From contig NC_067285.1 in the NCBI RefSeq assembly GCF_020740795.1, positions 38,972,511 through 39,036,510 on the forward strand: a stretch of DNA of 64,000 nucleotides, written 5' to 3'. How positions within the stretch are numbered: position 1 is the stretch's first letter; each line of letters starts with the position of its first letter. The notes beneath the pieces are model-generated. The model did no database searches, was not told the origin of the DNA, and saw only the letters and a list, made by a program, of their open reading frames with translations. The DNA comes from Apus apus (lineage: Eukaryota; Chordata; Aves; Apodiformes; Apodidae). The translations under genes were made by a program, and so were the position numbers. This document shows positions 12,006 to 23,100 of the stretch, one piece after another.

Positions 12006-13589
12006 CTACAGAAGACAGGAAGCATGATTTTAATAGGCTTGAAGATGCATTATAGATTTCTGACAACAGCTGTAATGGAAATTGTTGAGGCTGAGCTGGC
12101 TCACCGAGGAGCTGCAAGGGGACTCACACAAAGGGCACCTCTACCCACCCCGTGCAGAAAGCATGAATAATCATTGCATTCACTGGGGAAGTCATGAAAG
12201 GTGTCACAGATCTGGAGTCTCCTGGTTCCTTCCTTTTACTCAGTGGACAGGGAGTGGAATTTGAACAAGGTGGGGCAACAGCCGCCTGTGAGCAACAGAA
12301 CTGCAATATTCTTGACGTGGCACTGGTGAAGTAATCCATGAGCACCTTCCCCTCCTAACCCTCTTTACGTGAGGGTTTGCACAAGTGCCAGGGTGTTGCT
12401 CCCCCTTCCTCTTCTCAAGCTGGAGCCATTTTCAGGGCCTCCAAAAAAGAGGTTGCACTGGACACTGTGCTCCTAAGCTCAGCGGTTAGCTCCTTAACAC
12501 CACTTTAGATCTTTTCAGCTCTGTGTGGAAAGAGGTCTTCGTGAAAACACAGGCAGAGAACTGGACTCACCAAAGAATGCTGTTCACTCTCCAGCCATTT
12601 TCTCCTGCTCTGTCAGTGTCAGGGACTGTGGATTTCTGTGGTTACCAGGATTCTGTACATGGGCTTGCTCAGAGCTGTGAAATAACAGGCCTATCCACAG
12701 TGTTAATTCCTTTGGTATCAATGAAAACTCTCAATGAAGGCTTGGGATTTCCTTCATGAATCAAGATTTTAGCATTATAAGCTGTATTTTACAAGTTTTA
12801 TGCCAGCTACTGTAAAGGGTGTCAGGATATTTTCTAGGAAAGATTTGTTTTCCAATAGACTTTTTGATTTCTCTTTTCTAGTAACCACATCTTGGGAGTC
12901 AGAAGTTTCTCTGTTGTCAGAGGGGATTCAGAAATGCCTCCTGAGACAGTTTAATATGACAAATATCTCTGGTGAAACCAGATCAAACAGGTGGGGAGGA
13001 GAAGAGTGAATTAATCAGCATAGTTTGGATGAAAACAGGGCCAATGTTAGGGAGGCAGTGGAAAGGGAGGCCTGAAGAAGTCCCCTTCAGTGCTTTCCAT
13101 GAGCATACCATCTCCTCTGGAAGTCTGCTGCTGCTCCCTCAGTGCTTAGCTTTAGTTTAACCTTCTTTATACTAAGAAGTTTTGTGATTTAAGTGATACA
13201 GACATCCGTCCTCTTGCCCCAGGACTTGGGTACAGCTGTGCTGCTCTAGGGCTACTTACCCCACTGTCATGGTATAAAAACAGTAGCATTTTTCCAGCAA
13301 ACAAAATATGTGGTGTCAGTACATGGCAGCTTTATAACCAGCTTAAATGCATACATAATTGTACAAGAATGGTAGCTGCTTCCTCTAAATATGCACTGCA
13401 GTTCTAGGGTGTATATATATAATTAGTTTTGTATTCAACCAGGGTTCTTTGCACCTGGCCTGTCCCAAAAATGCAAGTTGCTTGGCCGGAGGCACCCTGC
13501 ACTCAGCCACATGTGGCAGCTTAATGAAGAGCCCAATAAAAAAACAGCACTTCCAGGCTCCCTCTCTGGATGCACCTGAGACGCATTTA

Positions 13590-13920
13590 GAATCATAGAA
13601 TCGTCCTGGTTGAAGGGACCTTGAAGATCATCAAGTCCAACCATAACCTAATTTACCCCTTCAGTGCTTAAATCCTGTCCCTAAGCACTATATCTACATT
13701 CCTTTTAAACACTTCCAGGGATGGTGGCTCCACCACCTCCCTGGGCAGCCTGTTCCACTGTCCAACCTCTCTTTGGGTAAAGAACCTCTTTCTAATCTCC
13801 ACTCTAACCCTCCCCTGGTGCAGCTTCAGGCCATTTCCTCTGTCCTGTCATTATTCACTTGGGAGAAGAGCCCAACTCCCACCTCCCTACAACCTCCTTT
13901 CAGAGAGTTGTGGAGAGCAA
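13590..13920 (-). mobile_element. CR1 LINE 3' fragment
   Basis: Begins with the reverse complement of a CR1 terminus (AATCATAGAATCGTCCTGGT, then GAAGGGACCTTGAAGATCAT). It continues through CCACCTCCCTGGGCAGCCTG and the CTTTGGGTAAAGAACCTCTT segment. It is 5'-truncated near 13920. Confidence 0.92.
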
Positions 13921-15327
13921 TTTCTGGATGCCCATTCAAAACCCACTGTAAACCTTGTAAACAAAGCAATACAGCTAAGCAGCTGGGCTGCTCTCAGTGT
14001 TCCTGTGTGGGCTAACTTGCTTTGCCTTTGTGGTGAACTTCCTCTTGCAATGGAAATTCCTCCCACCTGACCACTGGTGCTGTCAGATGCTATTTCTGAC
14101 CTGATTTGCCAGATGTTGCAGTAGCAAGACAAAAATCACAGTCTCTTAACAGCTTACGGTCTGCCCTGGATTTACTCAGTTTCCATTGATTTGTGTTTGG
14201 ATCTTGTCAGCTCAAAATATTTTCTGCTAAGTATGGCTCCTTTCTCTTGAACAAACAAGCTGGGTGTCTCTTTTCTGCACCCTCCCTTCCTAATTTCAAC
14301 AGCTATTTTGGGCTTGGGGTGTGATCAGTGGGACGTTGCTGGTCCCTGGATCTGCTCGTGTTGTCAGGGAACCTCTTCCTCAACACCAGCCTCATATTTA
14401 CATTATGCCTTGACTGGCAAGCCTTGCTCTCCTTCCTTCTGTTGGGAAGCATGTCAGAAATCTCCATGAATTCATTGATGTAGGAATTCTGAACTTGACC
14501 CGCTTCCAGGAGCACAAGGGTGAAGGGTGTGAAATTACACTCTGTACTGAAGCCAGGAGCTGGAGCAGCAGGGATCAAATGCCCCTCTCCTTTCGGGGCT
14601 CCTGTCAGTTTGAAATTCTGGCAGATATTGGGAATCATTTCGTCTCCCGGACTTGTTCCCTCACAAAGGGCCTGGTGAGAGGGGAAGCCTATGCAAAGCC
14701 TTGAGGTTTGATAGCTGTGCAGTCCCACTGCTTCTAAAAGCAACAGAATCTGCAAAATGTTTCTCAGGTACATATGTCTGTCTGTACATATATGTATGTA
14801 GCTTTTAGATGTGTTTTCTAATATCTATATATCTGTGTAAAAAAATAAAAGCCACACACTGAGCTTAGTTTACTTACTTGGAGAACTTCTACTCCCCTGG
14901 GTTAAACAGAACACACCCAACTGTCCAGCCATCTCATTTAATTAAAGTAGAGATTATTATTTTTATTTTTTCTGTATGATGCTTCTTAAGGAGTTATGAA
15001 GGAATAAGCAGCTCTCAAGGGAGGAAGGATTCCAGGGCTAATCTTGTTTGATGCAGGCTGTCTTGGTGCTTGACACTTCACCCTTATTCTCAAATGAGCT
15101 TGAATTACGTTTGAAGAAAAGGCTCATTCACACGCGAGCTGTTGTCTCTTCCATCCTTGCAGAACACAAGGAGGCTGGCCAAACTAAACACAATTTTTCC
15201 CCTTCTGGAATTAGGCACTGAGCCCCTAATCATCATATATGTTCGGTTTGGTTTAGGGGAAGAGAAGTAGTCACAACTCTGTGACTTCTGCCTTCCACTG
15301 GTGCTTTCCTGGTGGCTGCTGCCTTCC

Positions 15328-15510
15328 ATAGAATCATAGAACCATTCAGGTTGGAAAAGACCCTTGGGATCATCGAGTTCAACCACCATCCCTGCTCTAC
15401 AAGGTTCTCCCCTAAACCAGATCCACCAACACCACATCCAAACGACCCTTAAACACATCCAGGGATGGCGACTCCACCACCTCCCTGGGCAGCCTGTTCC
15501 AGTGTCTGAA
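15328..15510 (-). mobile_element. CR1 LINE 3' fragment
   Basis: Reverse-oriented CR1 terminus (ATAGAATCATAGAACCATTC, then AGGTTGGAAAAGACCCTTGG) running to CCACCTCCCTGGGCAGCCTG and cut off at about 15510. Only the 3' 180 bases are present. Confidence 0.92.
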
Positions 15511-17666
15511 ATTATCCCAGTATAATGGGATAGCAGTGGGGCACTTAGATTAATTAGTGGCTGGAAAGCCTGGGGAGCTCTTTGCTTAAGTGGTTCAAAG
15601 GAAACTATTGTTCTGCCTGACCCCTGTTGTTCTTACCTGGGTGTCCAGCCGCCGAGTGGGCAGACTGCTTGTGCCTGGAGTGTTAATTACCACGTGTCCC
15701 TTAATCATGAAGGCTTGTAATCCTATTGCAGTTTGGAAATCCACATGCCACAAGACCCAGTTAACACCCCTGATACCATCACCTGCCAGTCAATCCACAG
15801 CTATGAGCCATCCAGAACTGTTGCCGATGATTTGCGGTGCAGACAGGGCAGGATTTACCAAGCCAGACTGGAGGATGGCTTAGGAAGGCTAGCTAAAATA
15901 ATACCTGTGTAATTTGACAGCCTTGAAAAGTCTCCCATCACAACACATGAATGTGCTTCAAAATTGTTTTACAGCAGCTAAGGCTTCAGTATGAATCTTC
16001 GCTTTTATTGGGATCCCAAAGAGATTTCAGATGGGGCTTCCTCCAATTTTAATTCCCTTTTTTTGTTGATTTCACACCAGCCTTCCGGCTCAGTGCAACT
16101 CAAGAATTTCCCTCTCCAATTCTATTGTTGCTGCTTCTAAAAAAATGAGTGCTGTAGCATCTGTAGCTAAAGAATGTCTAACTTTCTTGTCATTTACTGC
16201 ATCTTTAGGTTTCCCAAAGGATGTCAGGAAGGAATTGCTATTCTGTAAAGCACAGCATGTTACAGAAGATATAAATTGTGTTTTCTCATAAGGCTGGAAA
16301 CACTTTTCATTTCTCCCCCCACATACACACTTCCCTTAATCACAAGTAAATGCCATGCTGAAAGAAAATTACTCCTTGCATCAGGAGAAAAAAACAAACA
16401 AACAAACCCAAACACATCTATTTCCAGAGCCATGGCTCCTCCTTTGCTCACAAGACTTGATTGGGCTTCCAGGTCCAGACAGCACAGGGAGCAGACTCAT
16501 TTTCCCTGTTTATAATCCCAAAGCTGATGGGTGCACCATTTATAGTAAGGATCCTTGGGGTTTGTTTTTTGTTTTGTTTCGTTTTTCTCGACCTTACTCA
16601 GCACTTTGCAACACATCAGTTAATTACAGAGGAACAAAGATGGGGCAGGGATCCTTCTCTCCTAATGCAGAGCCCTTCTGCTGCAAGGCTGTGGAGGAAA
16701 GCACTGTTGAGCCATGCTCTTAGAGCAGATTTCCCCCCTCAAATTCCATGAGATGAATGGTAGTTTTGCAGAGTTTTCTGTGAGGTTTAAATCAGCAAAG
16801 GGAAAGGAATGTGTATGTTCAAGTAGATGTCAGAAGTAGCCTTTTTTAGAATTGTCCTGCTACGTGTTTACAGTATGAACCCTTTTTTGCCATTTAGGTA
16901 AACCAAAATGTGTGTGTCACTATGTGGCTTCATACAGCAGTCAGAGGAGGAACAACATCCATGCTCCATCCCTGTGACAGCAAGATACACTTCAGAGTGT
17001 GGGGGGAAAAAGGGCATGTAGAGACTGGAGCCCAGAGCCTCTTCCTAGATGACACCACTGCAAGGAATCAGTTTGAAGTCAACCCCGTTAAGAGTAACCA
17101 TTGCTGTTCAAAGTGGAGCAGATCCACAACTCTTACTTCAGGAAGTAACTCTTTCTTACTTTAGGCTCTTACTTCAGAGCCTAAAACTACTGGTGTCCTA
17201 CCAAAAAAGCCAGTCACCACGCCAGTTTGTTCACCTGGCAGGGATGCTGAGTTTAAGGGTGATTGGATACATCCGCTGGTCTGTGTCAGGAACATCCTGA
17301 GGAAAAGTTGTGCATGTTTACGGGCATCTAAGAGCGTTTGCCATCAAAATAAACTTGAAGAAATTGTTGGCCCTCATCACTGGCGTGGCAGACAGGAGCT
17401 GTGCCTAGAAGCAGAGATTGGCACAGCAACCTTGCTGGCTGTTTTGCAGGGAAGGCGGCTTGTTTTTTCCAGACTGTGACGTTTAGCAAACGTTTTCTGT
17501 TTGTTGAAACTGGCGGAACCTCGCTGGATCAAACCGAATGATCATCTGCTTGAGTCGAGGCCACAGGCTTTTGTCTCCAGTGTGTGCCCATCAGGCGTCG
17601 TTGTCGGGCCTTGGATGCGCAGCCCACACACCTGGGCTGGGATTATCAAGAGCTGCTTTGGTCGGG

Positions 17667-18371
17667 TGTCACCGTTTGACTCAGGTCCGACAACAATGCT
17701 CTCGATCCCCTCCCCCCCCCACCCAGGTAGGGAAGGAGAGAGAGAAAAAGAGAGAGACTTGGCTGGATTGAAAACTAAACTACACAGCTTTTAATTAAAA
17801 CACTAATGAGTCATACAAGAAAATATATACAATTATATACAGATATATTCAGATCTGGGCAAAAGCCTCTCTCCTCCCCCCACCCCCAGCAACTCCCACA
17901 GCACTCCCCTGAACTGGGAAGAGTCCCGAGGAATCCCGGAGCTGCTGCTGGAGAAAGCAGAGAGTTATGAGGGTCAGGAGAGCTCGAGCCTAAGGGTCGA
18001 CGGTGATGGATGAGCAGAGTCCTCCCCGGACGCCGGCCATGGACGGAAGAGAAGGCGAGAAGAAGAAGGAAGCTGATTTCTAAGATCTCTGTCCTTCCTC
18101 TGAGCTTACGTAGATATATGGAATGGAATATCTTTGGCCAGTTTTGCTGTCTGTCTAACTCAGCCTCCCACGGGGGGGTCAGAGATCTCCCCATAGTGTC
18201 TGAGCTGGCGGAGTGAAGGTGTAACCTTGAAACCTCAGTAGTTAGAAAAACATTCCACTGTCTTATCAGCCTAGCAGAACACACAGTTGCTAGTTAAAAG
18301 AAAGCTTACTGAAGGGAAAAAAAAAATCAGTGAAAAGAAAAATTGGCTTAATCCTGGCTCAAACCAGGACA
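17667..18371. mobile_element. solo LTR of an endogenous retrovirus, 5-bp target duplication
   Basis: A 705-bp unit with TG...CA ends (TGTCACCGTTTG at the left, CAAACCAGGACA at the right) flanked on both sides by TCGGG (17662-17666 and 18372-18376). The inverted termini and perfect 5-bp duplication fit an LTR left after recombination between two LTRs. There is no internal gag, pol or env sequence, so no viral protein is encoded. It contains an AATATATACAATTATATAC tract and a block resembling LTRs widespread in bird genomes. A 5-bp duplication is typical of several retrovirus classes, so the class is left open, and I could not fix the transcriptional direction. Confidence 0.85.
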
Positions 18372-19079
18372 TCGGGCACATCCTGAAAAGCTCTGAGAAC
18401 ACCAGGCTGGAAGGAAATTTGACTCTTGCAAGCGAAACAAACATTTCGGAGCTTCCAAACCCCCCCCTGGCTTTCTCACACTCCTCACCGAAGTGGGGGG
18501 CTGGGTGGGGCTGGGTAAGGATTCCCAGATGGAGGCCCCATAACAGCAAACAAGCTGTTAGTGAGCAGGCATTCTTTGCTGCAGCACTGGGGATATTTCC
18601 ACCACGAGTGCTTCGAGGAGTCAGTGAAACACCCCGACTCATGGACACCACATCCAGTTCCATGTCAATTGAGTTCCCAGAATTCTTCGACGTCGTCGTT
18701 TCATTTCCTGGAATTGGCTGTCTTGGTAATGATGAGGGTCTCCTGGGGGGGGGGGGGGGGGGGGGCTCTGTGTTGATTCTAGTCCTTTGTGGTCTTGGTC
18801 CTGGTTTCTCCTCCTGGTCCTGTCTCCAGTCTCCTGCTGGTGGGTTGCCCAGGTGGGTCAGAATCCACACGAGTGTGTCTGTAGGTGCCACAGGTTCTTA
18901 GAATACTTGATGTTGTCACAACCTGCAGGATGCTTGGCAGAGCTGACTGACAGTTTCACAAAGCACAGAGTTTTAACAGCAGCCCTTAGTGCAGCAAATG
19001 CATTACTTTAGTACGTTTGTATTAGGCTGTACTTACTAACAAACACCCTAGGACGTGTCAGAAGCTTTTCCACGGGGCT
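18372..19079. other. short intergenic stretch upstream of CCNG2
   Basis: About 700 bases between the solo LTR and the CCNG2 CpG island. It contains a 21-base G run (18745-18765) and otherwise unremarkable sequence. The two long opposing open frames through this stretch have no recognisable domain. Confidence 0.5.
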
Positions 19080-20150
19080 TTTCAATCTTGAAAAGGGGCC
19101 CTCGGGAGCCAGCGCGAGGGGAAGGCGCCCACGCAGCTGGAGGAGAGGAGGGGGGGCTCGCACCCCACGGGAGCTGAGCTGCCTCGGGCCGCCTGGGGGT
19201 AGCGGGTCGGGCTTTGTTTTCACGCGTGGCCCGAGCGGAGGAGCCGCGGGGCGGGAGGAGCTCGCCGGGCGCTGCCGCCGCCGGCGCCCGGTTGCCGGGG
19301 CAGACGTACAGCCCGCCCGGCCAATCCGGAGAGACCCCGCCTGGGCCGGCAGCCAATCAGCGCCGGCAAACCCCCCCTCCCCCCTTTCCCAAGCCCCGCC
19401 TCCCGCCGAGACGCTGGCCAATCGGAGCGGGGGGAGAGGTTTGGGCGGGCTTTTCAAAACGAGCCGCCTCAGGGCTCTCGCGGCCCTTTAAAGGAGCGAT
19501 GCGGCTCTCCCTTGTCTCCCTCCGCCGCAGCCTCGCGTTCCCTTCCCGGAGAGCGCGGTGCAGCCCCGCTACTCCGCCCAGCAGGAGCGCTGCCAGGCGG
19601 CCTCGTCGTTCCCTGAGCTCCCAGCCCTCCCGGCGGCACCCCTAGAGTTCGTGGTGGGAAGCGGACTCTTTTCCTTCCGCCGCGGCTCCTCACCGGCCGG
19701 GCCTCGCCGGGAGCGCTCCGCCGGACAACAACAACAAGGGGGCGGGGCGGCGGGCGCCGCCATTTTGGTGCGGGGCCGGGGCGGGGATGGCGCCGTGACA
19801 GGAGAGCGCGCAGGGCCACCCTGCCTGGATGCGGGGCCTGCGGCGTGAGCCGAGCCGCGTCCGTGCGGGGACGGGAGCAGGGCTGGCCTCGCCTCCCCGC
19901 CGCCGCGGAGCCGAGCGGTGATAGGCCGCGGAGGAGGGGGGGGGAGCGCCGTGCCCCTTTGTTCGCCTCCCCACCCTGGTGAAGGGACCCCGCAGGCAAG
20001 GGGAGAAGATGAGCAGCGAGGCGCTGTGGCTTTTCAAGCAGCTGAACCTCCACCTGGAGCAGGAGGGGCGGTTCCAGCCCCGGGAGAAGGGGCTCAGCCT
20101 CATCGAGTGTGCGGCCGAGGTGAGGGGGGGGGGGGCGGCCTCCTCCGGGC
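19080..20150 (+). promoter_or_regulatory. CCNG2: CCNG2 CpG-island promoter and leader
   Basis: A CpG island covers the promoter, 5' leader and first coding exon. Visible elements are three CCAAT boxes (19321-19325, 19353-19357, 19418-19422, spaced 32 and 65 bases), GGGCGGG-type Sp1 boxes, TTCAAA (19453-19458, i.e. TTTGAA on the other strand), a TTTAAA (19487-19492), and GCCGCCATTTTGG (19756-19768), which matches the YY1 motif often placed just after transcription starts in housekeeping promoters. The exact start site cannot be read from sequence: it could lie near 19515, downstream of TTTAAA, or near the YY1 motif. A CAG at 19992-19994 is a possible acceptor for a leader intron. Confidence 0.75.
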
Positions 20151-23100
20151 AGGAAATAACGTGGTTTTTTTGTGTTAAAAACACTCCGGGCTGGGAGGGT
20201 AGATGTGCGTTAACTTCGGGAAGTTGTTTTTTTGTTTGGTTTTTTCTCCTATGAACGCCACTTGCCTCTCTATGAAGCTGTAGTTACCCTGCCCTGTCAA
20301 AGGAGCTGTGACCTGCAGGGCGAGTAGAATATCTGGGCGTTTAGTGTTGATTGTTTAAACTTCGAGGGAAAGACAGAAGCAAATCGGAAGTGTGTTATTT
20401 TCATCCCGGGAGCTTCGTGGCCCTGTGTTGTGCCGCTGCGGGGAAGCTGGGATGTCAAGCAGGCAATTAACCAGTGGGGAAACGACCGGGTTGTCATTAG
20501 CAAGGTTTAGGGAAAGGAACCTAGAAACACCCGGTGCTTAACGGCCAAAAATAATCCTAAGCCTACACGTTTCCACATAAATGACCAGAGTTCCTTTACA
20601 GAGTTTAGGGCAGGCTTAAATTCCTCCAGATGCCTGTGAGGTTTTTGGAAAGGGCCTTAATGTTTAACAAAAGGAAGTATCAGAAATCGGTCTGCTTGCT
20701 TGTTTTGAAAGCACAGCTCTTAATGCTTATGTATTGACATACAGGCAGAGAACTGGCTGAGTTTGGTCGTCTCAGTTTCCCTAAGGTCAGGAATCACTGT
20801 CACCGTTTGGTAACTGTTGTCTTCAGTGAACCTACTTGGTTCCAAGTACCTGCTTGGAAATGTGGTTACGTTTGGTATTGCACCAGTGAAACCTGTAAGC
20901 CTCGGATCTGTTTTGAGTCTTAAGTATCTTTTTATTATTTTGTTTCCATTTAGAGAAATAAAGTATTTTTAGAATGAAAGAACTGCTTCCCTTTGATCTA
21001 AGTGAAAGATGGCTTAGGGAGAGAGTGGACACAGTCGTCCCTGCTGCCACAGAGTGATTCTGACTTTGCTTCTCTTGCTGTAGAATGAAAACACTCTGTG
21101 TCCGAGACAAAGGAATGGCAAGGTGGAAGATCTTTGGAGTCTCACCAACTTCTTCGGTTTTGCAACTGAAACATTTGTTTTGGCTGTTAACATCCTGGAC
21201 AGATTCTTGGCTCTCATGAAGGTACTTTGTGGGGAGAGGACCTGCTATAATGTCAGCTGGGAATATCTGAGCTTCCCGTGAACTTTGTTGCCTGACAAAA
21301 AAGGGCAAGGTTGTGATCTAGGTTGTGATTTACTCATTCTGTGCTGGGAATGTTTCTGAAGCCCTCCTTTGTCAATTTGAAGTTGAGTGCAGTTTATGCA
21401 TGAGAGGTGAGCTTATACTGGTGTGATTTATTACCTGTTTTATAGTATGGCCTCTTTTTACCTCTAAAGGCAAGTAGCAGCATGGTTTGTCTAATTAGTC
21501 TGTAGCCCTCACCACTTAGATGTAAAAGACTAAGAAAGGAGGCATTACGAAGAGCAAAACAGCTTGTGTTACAGGCTGTTTCTAGGGCACTGTGTTAAAG
21601 CTTAGCTTAGCCCTGGTATTAATACCAAATGATCATTTCCTGAATGATTTTGTGTTTGTGCTGCTTGATGGCAGACAATTTCGAATCTAAGCCGGTTCCC
21701 CGTTATCAAGCTGGCAGAAAAACTGAAGTTGCGTCAGTTCTCTGGTCTGACTGCCCTTGAGGTTGTACAAAAAGTTAACGCAGGTGCACGGGAGCAAATG
21801 GCAGAGGTAGTCGTGGAGGGAGAAGACTGCCTAGAACAGGCTCAGGCTGGGTTGGTGTAGGCTTTTAAAGGAGGGTAAGTGAGCACTGCCGCTTGGAGAA
21901 GCGGGGTACTGCAGTTCTCCCTGCAGCGTAACTGTTGAGAAGTAGGGTAGAACAGTTTCAACAGAGAGTGCTCAGCTATCGAACTTCCCTTCTGCTGACT
22001 TAGATGCTGCTTTATTGCCTCTGTGTTTCATAGTCTTATAGGATGGTTTGGGTTGGAAGGGACCTTAAAGATCATCTAGTTCTGATGTAACCAGTTACGA
22101 ACAGGTGAGCTAGGCCTGATTGAGATCAGGAAACCTTTCTTATGAGCTGTGAATATTCCATACAGCTCACCTAGGTTAGGAGAGCTGTAGCTGTTTGATA
22201 AGCGTGGTGTTTGAGTGTGGGGGGGATGTATTAATAGCATTTCCTCTTATTTTTAGGTGAAGCCGAAGCATTTATCTTGCATTGGGGTTTGTTGTTTCCA
22301 ACTGGCTGCCCGAGTGGTAGAAGACGAATGCAATATTCCATCTGCTCATGAGATCATCCGGATCAGCCAATGTAAATGCACTGTGTCCGACCTGAAACGG
22401 ATGGAAAAGATAATTTCAGAAAAGTTGCACTTTGAATTTAAAGCTACTACTGCCTTAACCTTCTTGCACTTGTACCATACTATTGTACTCTGTCATACCT
22501 CAGAACGGTGAGTTGAGCTGCATGTCTCTATTAAGCTCTTTTTCAGTTGCCTCAAATGATGATGGCATTGGCTTGTAGAGGAGTCAGCTCCTTAGTTTTC
22601 ACTTTCTGGCAAGTGAATGCTTGTGGATACAAATGCTTCTGCTCTTGGGTGTCTTGCAGGAAAGAAGTATTGAATCTGGACAAGTTGGAAGCACAGCTAA
22701 AAGCTTGCAACTGTCGTCTGGTCTTTTCTAAAGCAAAAGTAAGTAGAAGTCACTTTCTTTGACTTCTTGAGTAGGTTTTGATTCATGTCATGTTGAGGGG
22801 GATGTTTTTTTTGTCCTCCTAGCCATCTGTCTTGGCCTTGTGCCTTCTCACTCTGGAAGTTCAGACTTTGAAATCTGTTGAGCTGATGGAGATCCTTCTG
22901 CGTGTTCAAAAGCATTCAAAGGTAAATACTCTTCTGTGGCTTGTTGCAGTTGTTGGGACTGCTGCAGATAGTGATGTAGGATGTGACACTGAAGAGATCC
23001 CTGCTGTCAGTGTATAGTCCTTACAGCTGATAAAAGCCATGAAATGGGTCTGTGACCATCTGCCTGCAACTCTTGTGACTGTGACAGTTTCCTTGGTAGA

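Larger units (their letters stand above)
3061..17666. other. intergenic region with CR1 fragments
   Basis: About 14.6 kb of AT-richer, CpG-poor sequence between the left CpG island and the solo LTR. It contains five minus-oriented CR1 fragments, listed separately. It also has a TA-rich stretch near 7230-7250, a G run at 8272-8281, homopolymer A or T tracts near 10650, 11210 and 11473, and the unassigned minus-strand exon-like frame at 11850-12005. All other open frames are short and resemble no protein I know. Confidence 0.6.

Noticed and set aside
14303-14773. A 156-codon minus-strand frame as a possible upstream exon partner of the frame at 12.0 kb
   Set aside because: No matching donor in phase and no recognisable protein similarity.
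18271-18901. Two opposing frames of about 205 codons upstream of CCNG2
   Set aside because: They start inside the solo LTR end and cross a homopolymer G run. No viral or cellular domain is visible.
19979-20008. Upstream extension of CCNG2 beginning MKGPRRQGEK
   Set aside because: The first codon is GTG (19979-19981), not ATG. The first in-frame ATG is at 20009, and this stretch may contain a leader splice acceptor.
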